From positions 1 through 10,814 of the forward strand of contig CALFYR010000675.1 of the NCBI GenBank assembly GCA_937954195.1: a stretch of 10,814 nt of DNA, written 5' to 3'. The notes below the pieces were generated by a model, which was not told where the DNA came from, ran no database searches, and saw nothing but the letters and a program-made list of their open reading frames with translations. The DNA comes from an uncultured Dehalococcoidia bacterium (GTDB lineage: Bacteria > Chloroflexota > Dehalococcoidia > Tepidiformales > Tepidiformaceae). Position 1 is the stretch's first letter, and every line of letters starts with the position of its first letter. A program made the translations under genes and the position numbers. Positions 5,292 to 10,814 of this stretch are shown one piece after another.

Positions 5292-7427
5292 TCACCCCAT
5301 AGCGCCCGCGGCGCGGGCCCAACGGTACTTTGCCGCGAGCACCTGCACCGGCGTCTCCGTGGTGTAGGCGTAGGCGGGGATGTTGTGGTCGTAGAGGAAC
5401 GCTGCCGCTTCCTCCACTTCCACATCACCTGCGAGGGAGGCGACGACGGGCTTGTGGATGCCCTGGGCCTTCATCTCCTCGACGATGTCGACTACCAGGT
5501 TCGCGAACACCATGGGCGGGGTGATGATGGTGTGCCAGTACCCGAGGATGATGGAGTGGATACGGTCATCCTCCAACGCGAGCTTGATGGTGTTTCGATA
5601 GGTGGCCGGAGGCTCACCTCCTGTTATGTCCACCGGGTTGCCGGCCGCGCCGAAGGGTGGGATGAACTCGCGGAACGCAGCATCCAGGTCAGGTGGCATC
5701 TGCATCAGCGTCAGGCCACCATCCACGCAGGCGTCCGAAAGCAAAACTCCTGAACCACCCGCGCCGGTGATGATCGCAACGTTTTCGCCTTTTGGCGTTG
5801 GCAGCGCGGGCAGCGCGCGTGCGTACTCCAGCAGGTCGCGCAGCGAGTATGCGCGGATGACGCCGGCGCTCTTGAGGATGTCGTCGTAGACGCGGTCGTT
5901 GCCGGCGAGGGCGCCGGTGTGGGAACTCGCGGCCTTTGCGCCAGCGCTCGTGCGTCCGGCCTTGAGTGCGATAACGGGCTTCGTTTTCGACACGCGCTTC
6001 GCCACCTCGGCGAACGCGCGGCCATCCTTCAGGTCCTCGAAGTGCTGGGCGATGACCTGCGTGTCTTCGTCCTGTTCGAAGAACGTGAGCAGGTCGTCTT
6101 CGTCGATATCTGACTTGTTGCCAAGGCCGACGATGGCCGAGACACCCATGCCGGCCGAGCGACTGAAGCCCACGATGGCCATGCCAATGCCGCCTGATTG
6201 TGAGGACAGTGCGACCTGCCCACGCACGGTGTAGGCGGTGCAGAACGTCGCACAGAGGTTCTTGTGGGTGTAGTAGAAGCCGTAGATGTTCGGGCCCATC
6301 AGCCGGATGTTGAGTTCCTCGCCAATGCGCTTGATCTCTTCCTGGGCTTCGACGTTGCCGGTCTCGGCGAAACCGGAGGGAATCAATACTGCCCCCTGGA
6401 TGCCCTTTTCGCCGCATTCCCGGAGTGCGCCCGGAACCAGGGCCGCCGGGATGGCAAACACCGCCATGTCGATGTCGCCCTCGACCGCCTTCACCGAAGG
6501 GTAGGCCTTGATCCCCTCAATCTCCTCAGCTTTTGGGTGAATGGGGAAGATCTTGCCATCGTAGCCGCCGTTGATGAGGTTTTTCATCACGGAGTTCCCG
6601 ATTTTGCCTGCCTCGGCCGAGGCGCCGATGACCGCGACGGCGTTCGGCTTCATGATCCGGTTCATGGCCCGCACGATCTCATCGTGCGGCGGGCGGCGGT
6701 GCGCGGGCCTCGGTTCGAAGTCGAGCGCGATCCGCGCATCGACCGCCATTGCACCCGTGGCTGTCGCGAGGACCGGGTTCAGGTCCATTTCGCTGATCTC
6801 CGGGAAGTCCGAAACGACTTTGCTGACCTTCTCAACAATTCCCGCGAGCGCATCGCGGTCAACAGCGGGGCCACCGCGGACGCCATCAAGAAGCTTGCCC
6901 GCGCGGATGGACTCCAACATGCCGTGGGCCTCCTCAACGGTCGTCGGCGCGAGCCGGAAGGTCACGTCATTCAGTACCTCGACGAGCACGCCCCCAATGC
7001 CAAAGGCCACAATCTTGCCGAAACTTGGGTCCGTGACTGCGCCGACCAATACTTCGAGGCCCGCGGGCGCCATCTGCTGGACCTGAACGCCGTCGATACG
7101 GGCGTTGGGGTTGTACGCGCGCGCGTTGGCGAGGATTGTGTCGTATCCGGCACGGACGGCTGCCTCATCCGCCAGGCCCACGAGCACGCCGCCGGCATCG
7201 GTCTTGTGCGCGATGTCCTGCGAGGCGATCTTCAGCACCACCGGATACCCGAAGCTGTTTGCCAGCCCGGCCGCGTCGTCTGCCGAAGCGGCAATGCCAT
7301 CGCCTGGCATGGGGATGCCGTAGGCATCGCAAATCGCCCGGGCGTCGGTGGAAGAGAGCATTGTTCGGCCTGCGGCACGAGCGGCATCGAGGATGCTGCG
7401 GACGGCTGTCTGCGGTTCGTTCTTCAC
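5292..7427 (-). CDS. Acyl-CoA synthetase (ADP-forming), ATP-grasp-first fusion
   Basis: This 711-residue fusion belongs to the NDP-forming acyl-CoA synthetase superfamily (acid + CoA + ATP <-> acyl-CoA + ADP + Pi, via phosphohistidine). An ATP-grasp domain comes first (about 23-235), with YPVVLKIAS (61-69), HKTDAGGV (74-81), the glycine-rich GKIVAFGIGGVLVE stretch (137-150) and EMDLNPV (213-219). The CoA-binding Rossmann domain follows (about 255-385), opening with AVAVIGAS (263-270) and SVMKNL, then ending in LMGPNIYGFYY (376-386), where many relatives read GPNCLG. The ligase domains come last (about 400-711), with SQSGGIG (409-415) and the phosphorylated His503 in SSHTGALAG. This beta-alpha order is opposite to that of many bacterial relatives. 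It starts at GTG 7427 with AAGGA 11 bases upstream, 19 bases after fdsD, so it is probably the last gene of the formate dehydrogenase operon. Acetate, propionate or hydroxyacids are possible substrates; none can be chosen. Confidence 0.93.
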   Translation of the reverse strand: MKNEPQTAVRSILDAARAAGRTMLSSTDARAICDAYGIPMPGDGIAASADDAAGLANSFGYPVVLKIASQDIAHKTDAGGVLVGLADEAAVRAGYDTILANARAYNPNARIDGVQVQQMAPAGLEVLVGAVTDPSFGKIVAFGIGGVLVEVLNDVTFRLAPTTVEEAHGMLESIRAGKLLDGVRGGPAVDRDALAGIVEKVSKVVSDFPEISEMDLNPVLATATGAMAVDARIALDFEPRPAHRRPPHDEIVRAMNRIMKPNAVAVIGASAEAGKIGNSVMKNLINGGYDGKIFPIHPKAEEIEGIKAYPSVKAVEGDIDMAVFAIPAALVPGALRECGEKGIQGAVLIPSGFAETGNVEAQEEIKRIGEELNIRLMGPNIYGFYYTHKNLCATFCTAYTVRGQVALSSQSGGIGMAIVGFSRSAGMGVSAIVGLGNKSDIDEDDLLTFFEQDEDTQVIAQHFEDLKDGRAFAEVAKRVSKTKPVIALKAGRTSAGAKAASSHTGALAGNDRVYDDILKSAGVIRAYSLRDLLEYARALPALPTPKGENVAIITGAGGSGVLLSDACVDGGLTLMQMPPDLDAAFREFIPPFGAAGNPVDITGGEPPATYRNTIKLALEDDRIHSIILGYWHTIITPPMVFANLVVDIVEEMKAQGIHKPVVASLAGDVEVEEAAAFLYDHNIPAYAYTTETPVQVLAAKYRWARAAGAMG

Positions 7428-7446
7428 GATTCGGGAGTTCCTTAGG

Positions 7447-7671
7447 TCAAGTCGATTCGGGGCGCGGAACTACCAACCGCACCGCCTCCAGGACGAGGGT
7501 GTGCAGTCCAACTCCACCGGATTGGGCGTACTCTACCAACTGGCGGCGAAATCTGGGCTCCCAGAAGCTGCGAATGTGCCCGGCGACGCCCTCCAGGGCT
7601 TCATCGTGGGGGTACGCTTCCCAGAAGCGCGCGATCTCGTTCGCGCGATGCACCATTTTCTCGGTTTCCAT
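7447..7671 (-). CDS. fdsD: NAD-dependent formate dehydrogenase, delta subunit
   Basis: The 74-residue protein matches FdsD in size and pattern. A helix MVHRANEIARFW (6-17) is followed by the typical PHDEALEGVAGHIRSFW segment (21-37), then EPRFRRQL, and a C-terminal helix ending LVLEAVRLV. FdsD is a small accessory subunit of soluble NAD-dependent formate dehydrogenases. It accompanies FdsGBA and is thought to aid cofactor insertion or complex maturation. It starts at ATG 7671, with GGAG on the minus strand at 7679-7676, four bases upstream. It begins 10 bases after the fdsA stop, so it is surely in the same transcript. In many genomes the sulfur-transfer chaperone gene fdsC/fdhD lies between fdsA and fdsD; here there is no room for it. 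Confidence 0.92.
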   Translation of the reverse strand: METEKMVHRANEIARFWEAYPHDEALEGVAGHIRSFWEPRFRRQLVEYAQSGGVGLHTLVLEAVRLVVPRPEST

Positions 7672-7681
7672 CGAACTCCGG

Positions 7682-10525
7682 TTATACCCGGTTCACCGAC
7701 CGGTCGCGACGCCGGGTGGTTTCGTCGCGGAATGTGTCCTGGGTCGCCTGCCATTCGGACGGCTTGCTCGTCTTCCGAACCTGCACGGCGGTCACTTTGT
7801 ACTCCGGGCACTCGGTCGCCCAGTCGGCGAACTCTGTCGTCACCACATTCACGGCGCTGCCAGGGAAATGGAAGGTGGTGTACACCACCCCGGGCTGCAT
7901 GCGCTCGGAGATCCTGGCATGCAGGGTGGTTGCCCCCGCACGGCTTGCGAGTTCCACAAGGTCTCCGTCGTTGATGCCACGGTTCTCGGCGTCCCATGGG
8001 TGCAGTTCCAGGATGTCCTCATCGAACCATGTGACGTTCGGGGTACGCCGCGTCTGTGCGCCGACGTTGTACTGGCTCAGGATGCGGCCGGTGGTGAGAA
8101 GGAGCGGGAAGCGATCCGTGGTGCGCTCGTCGGTGGCGACGAACTCGGTCAGCATGAACTGGCCTTTGCCCCGCACGAAGCCGTCCACGTGCATGACCGG
8201 CGTGCCTTCTGGTGCACGGTCGTTGCAGGGCCACTGGATGCTGCCAAGCCTGTCCAGCTTCTCGTAGCTGACGCCGGAGAACGTGGGAGTGAGGCGGGCG
8301 ATCTCGGCCATGATTTCGGATGGGTGCGAGTACGACATCTCGAATCCCAGAGCCTTGGCCAGGGCAAGTGTGATCTCCCAGTCGGCCATGCCAGCCTTTG
8401 GCGGGATCGCCTTTCGAACGCGGCTAATACGCCGTTCGGCGTTCGTGAACGTCCCGTCCTTCTCGAGGAACGACGAGCCCGGCAGGAACACGTGGGCGTA
8501 ACTCGCGGTTTCGTTGAGGAAGAGATCCTGGATAACGACGCACTCCATAGCGGCGAGGCCGGCGGTCACATGGCGGGTGTTCGGATCGGACTGGACGATG
8601 TCTTCGCCCTGGATGTAGATGCCCTTAAAGGTGCCATCCACGGCCGCATCGAGCATGTTTGGGATGCGAAGGCCCGGCTCGCCGCCGAGGCTCACTCCCC
8701 AGACCTCTTCGAACATGGCACGCACGCTGTCATCCGAAACGTGGCGGTAGCCGGAAAACTCGTGCGGGAACGACCCCATATCGCACGAACCCTGGACGTT
8801 GTTCTGTCCGCGCAAGGGGTTGACCCCCACGCCCTTGCGGCCGAGGTTCCCGGTGGCCATTGCGAGGTTGGCCATGCCCATGACCATGGTGGAACCCTGG
8901 CTGTGCTCCGTAACACCGAGGCCGTAGTAGATCGCGGAGTTACGGGCCGTGGCATAGAGCCGGGCGGCGCTGCGGACACTCCCGGCGGGGACGCCTGTGA
9001 TGCTCTCCGTCGCTTCGGGCGAATTGCGCTCCTCCGAGACGAACGCACGCCAGCGATTGAAGCTGGCCATATCGCAACGCTCGGCGACGAACGCTTCATC
9101 GATCAGGCCCTCGGTGGCGACAACGTGCGCCATGGCGTTGATGACCGCGACGTTCGTGCCGGGCCGGAGCGCCAGGTGATGACTCGCCTCGATGTGCGGC
9201 TGCCGCACCAGATCGATCCGGCGCGGATCCGCAACGATGAGGCTGGCGCCGGCTCGCAGACGCCGCTTCATGCGGGAGGCGAACACGGGGTGCGCATCTG
9301 TGGGGTTCGCGCCGATGACGAAGACCACGTCGGCATCGTCAACGGAATCGAAATCCTGGGTGCCGGCGGATGTGCCGAAGGTGGTCTTGAGGCCGTACCC
9401 GGTCGGCGAGTGACAGACCCTGGCGCAGGTATCGACGTTGTTGTTCCCGAAGCCTGCGCGCACGAGCTTCTGGACGAGGAACGTCTCTTCGTTGGTGCAC
9501 CTCGATGAGGTGATGCCGCCGATGCTGTCGTTGCCGTACTTGGCCTGGATGCGCTTGAACTCACTCGCTGCGTAGGTGATGGCTTCGTCCCACGAGACTT
9601 CGCGCCAAGGGTCGGTGATCTTCTCCCGGATCATGGGCGAGAGGATGCGGTCCTGGTGGGTGGTGTAGCCCCAGGCGAAGCGGCCCTTCACACAGGAGTG
9701 ACCGTGGTTCGCCTTGCCGTCCTTGAACGGCATCATGCGGACGACCTCGTTGCCCTGCAGCTCGGCCTTGAACGCGCAGCCGACGCCACAGTAGGCGCAG
9801 GTCGTCACGACGCTATCGGTGGGCTGACCCATCTCGATGACGGACTTCTCGGTGAGCGTGGCCGTGGGACATGCCTGGACGCATGAGCCGCACGAAACGC
9901 ATTCGGAATCGAGGAAGAGCATGTCGCCGGGGGAGATTTTGGACGCGAACCCGCGGCCCTTCACGGTGAGTGCGAACGTGCCCTGCGTTTCCTCGCAGGC
10001 GCGCACGCAGCGCGAACAGACGATGCACTTCGAGGGGTCGAACGTGAAGTACGGGTTGGACTCGTCCTTCTCTTCGTGCAGGTGGTTCGAGCCCTCGTAG
10101 CCGTAGCGGACTTCGCGGAGACCGACGACGCCGGCCATGTCCTGGAGCTCACAGTTGCCGTTGGCGGGGCACGTGAGGCAATCGAGCGGGTGGTCGGAGA
10201 TGTAGAGCTCCATGACATTGCGCCGCATTCGGGCGAGCTTGCCGGACTGAGTGGTGACCTTCATGCCGGCCTCGGCCGGGGTCGTGCAGGAGGCCGGCGT
10301 GCCCTTGCGGCCTTCGATTTCGACCAGGCAGAGCCGGCAGGACCCGAACGGTTCGAGACTATCCGTTGCGCAAAGGCGCGGGACGGTGACACCGGATTCG
10401 ACCGCGGCCCGCATCACCGATGTGCCGGTGGGGACGGTCACGGTTTTGCCATCGACTTCGAGCGTGACAGTCGTTGCGGCCTCGCGAAGCGGCGTGCCGT
10501 AGTCGGTTTCCCGCACCAGCGTCAT
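7682..10525 (-). CDS. fdsA: NAD-dependent formate dehydrogenase, catalytic alpha subunit (Mo-bisMGD)
   Basis: This 947-residue FdsA-type subunit oxidises formate to CO2 at a Mo/W-bisMGD centre and sends electrons through Fe-S clusters to FdsB; the soluble complexes can also reduce CO2. Visible in order: an N-terminal [2Fe-2S] domain with Cys52, 63, 66, 80; a His-Cys3 [4Fe-4S] site with His112, Cys116, 119, 125; two ferredoxin-type [4Fe-4S] motifs (Cys167/170/173/177 and Cys209/212/215/219); the molybdopterin-proximal [4Fe-4S] with Cys243/246/250/278; then the Mo domain. The active-site pair is Cys371-His372 in ARVCHSPTGYG, so a cysteine and not a selenocysteine enzyme. NPLRGQNNVQGSCDMG (569-584) holds the conserved Arg572. 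The molybdopterin-binding C-terminal domain starts near 803. A basic tail (936-947) ends the protein. The ATG overlaps the fdsB stop as ATGA. All five cluster sites expected for FdsA are complete. Confidence 0.97.
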   Translation of the reverse strand: MTLVRETDYGTPLREAATTVTLEVDGKTVTVPTGTSVMRAAVESGVTVPRLCATDSLEPFGSCRLCLVEIEGRKGTPASCTTPAEAGMKVTTQSGKLARMRRNVMELYISDHPLDCLTCPANGNCELQDMAGVVGLREVRYGYEGSNHLHEEKDESNPYFTFDPSKCIVCSRCVRACEETQGTFALTVKGRGFASKISPGDMLFLDSECVSCGSCVQACPTATLTEKSVIEMGQPTDSVVTTCAYCGVGCAFKAELQGNEVVRMMPFKDGKANHGHSCVKGRFAWGYTTHQDRILSPMIREKITDPWREVSWDEAITYAASEFKRIQAKYGNDSIGGITSSRCTNEETFLVQKLVRAGFGNNNVDTCARVCHSPTGYGLKTTFGTSAGTQDFDSVDDADVVFVIGANPTDAHPVFASRMKRRLRAGASLIVADPRRIDLVRQPHIEASHHLALRPGTNVAVINAMAHVVATEGLIDEAFVAERCDMASFNRWRAFVSEERNSPEATESITGVPAGSVRSAARLYATARNSAIYYGLGVTEHSQGSTMVMGMANLAMATGNLGRKGVGVNPLRGQNNVQGSCDMGSFPHEFSGYRHVSDDSVRAMFEEVWGVSLGGEPGLRIPNMLDAAVDGTFKGIYIQGEDIVQSDPNTRHVTAGLAAMECVVIQDLFLNETASYAHVFLPGSSFLEKDGTFTNAERRISRVRKAIPPKAGMADWEITLALAKALGFEMSYSHPSEIMAEIARLTPTFSGVSYEKLDRLGSIQWPCNDRAPEGTPVMHVDGFVRGKGQFMLTEFVATDERTTDRFPLLLTTGRILSQYNVGAQTRRTPNVTWFDEDILELHPWDAENRGINDGDLVELASRAGATTLHARISERMQPGVVYTTFHFPGSAVNVVTTEFADWATECPEYKVTAVQVRKTSKPSEWQATQDTFRDETTRRRDRSVNRV

Positions 10526-10814
10526 GGCGTTACTCCCTCATGCGGAACGGGCGTCCTATCGAAATCCTCCGGGAAGTGCCGGATGGCGCTCCCTACAGGA
10601 TACGGGGTGAGTCCACCCAACCCGCACAGTGACCCATCTTTCATAACTTCGAGCAGATCGTCCAGCACCTCGAGGTTCTTGGTGCGCTCTTCGCCGGCGA
10701 TGATGCGGTCGATCACCTCGACGCCGCGCGTGGAGCCAATGCGGCAGGGGGTGCACTTGCCGCAGCTTTCGACGGCGCAAAACTCCATAGCAAAGCGGGC
10801 CTGCTTCGCGAGGT
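10522..10814 (-). CDS. fdsB: NAD-dependent formate dehydrogenase, beta subunit, C-terminal part (cut by window edge)
   Basis: Only the last 96 codons are in the window; reading continues open to the right edge (ARFAMEF directly before the first complete motif). ESCGKCTPCRIGSTRG is the [4Fe-4S] motif of NuoF/FdsB/HoxF-type flavoproteins. Its fourth Cys lies in DGSLCGLGGLTPYPV, which is also typical. This subunit carries FMN and the NAD site and takes electrons from FdsA to reduce NAD+. The FMN/NADH-binding domain lies outside the window. Its TGA overlaps the fdsA ATG by 4 bases (10522-10525), so both are probably translated together. The internal ATG at 10788 is not the start, since the family motif begins before it. 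An fdsG gene is expected further right. Confidence 0.95.
   Translation of the reverse strand, partial: LAKQARFAMEFCAVESCGKCTPCRIGSTRGVEVIDRIIAGEERTKNLEVLDDLLEVMKDGSLCGLGGLTPYPVGSAIRHFPEDFDRTPVPHEGVTP

Noticed and set aside
5304..5318. GC-rich inverted repeat GCCCGC-GGC-GCGGGC as a bidirectional terminator
   Set aside because: It lies within the final codons of the synthetase gene and has no T-run on either side, so ordinary high-GC coding sequence explains it as well.
6264..7445. A 393-codon plus-strand open frame opposite the ADP-forming synthetase
   Set aside because: It is a shadow of a conserved gene whose catalytic motifs are all intact on the other strand; no protein family is recognisable in it.
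7136..9508. A 790-codon open frame on the plus strand, antisense to fdsA, fdsD and the start of the synthetase gene
   Set aside because: It runs opposite complete, well-recognised genes in GC-rich DNA, where low stop frequency gives long antisense frames. Its translation is Arg/His/Gly-rich, with no domain I recognise and no convincing start context.
7682..10525. Selenocysteine form of formate dehydrogenase
   Set aside because: The active-site codon before His372 is a cysteine codon and there is no in-frame TGA inside the gene.

Overview
The window is a GC-rich, densely coding bacterial segment. It carries two convergent gene sets that meet in a 33-base gap near position 5275. Start codons include GTG and TTG, gaps are mostly 10-55 bases, and two junctions are 4-base stop/start overlaps. 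The gene mix is a CaiB/BaiF CoA-transferase, an acyl-CoA dehydrogenase, crotonases, a metal-site-altered M28-like protein, an NAD-type formate dehydrogenase and an ADP-forming acyl-CoA synthetase. It suggests a metabolically versatile environmental bacterium. I lean weakly to Chloroflexota (Dehalococcoidia/SAR202-like); Actinomycetota or Alphaproteobacteria are not excluded. No rRNA, tRNA, mobile element, CRISPR array or phage gene was seen.

Plus-strand set (1-5258), probably one operon that enters from the left: the C-terminus of a CaiB/BaiF family CoA-transferase, an M28-peptidase-like protein that lacks most of the usual metal ligands, an acyl-CoA dehydrogenase, two successive crotonase-fold proteins, a small SnoaL/NTF2-like protein and a TauE/SafE family membrane exporter. 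This reads as a cassette for a CoA-activated organic acid: CoA transfer, alpha-beta dehydrogenation, then hydration, isomerisation or C-C cleavage. A possible hydrolase and a possible anion exporter accompany it. The substrate cannot be read from the sequence.

Minus-strand set (10814-5292), read right to left: the C-terminus of fdsB (NADH-dehydrogenase-like flavoprotein subunit, cut by the window edge), fdsA (Mo-bisMGD catalytic subunit with all expected Fe-S ligands and a Cys-His active site), fdsD (delta subunit), and a 711-residue acyl-CoA synthetase (NDP-forming) in the ATP-grasp-first domain order. FdsBAD with an FdsG outside the window would be a soluble NAD-dependent formate dehydrogenase. 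The chaperone gene fdsC/fdhD, often found between fdsA and fdsD, is absent here. The ADP-forming synthetase lies 19 bases downstream of fdsD and is probably co-transcribed. That couples formate oxidation genetically to an enzyme that interconverts acyl-CoA + ADP + Pi with acid + CoA + ATP.

No single gene here is a new family that I can prove. The parts most worth a second look are the altered M28-like protein fixed inside a CoA-catabolism operon, the paired crotonases with different catalytic-residue patterns, and the formate dehydrogenase/ADP-forming synthetase operon.
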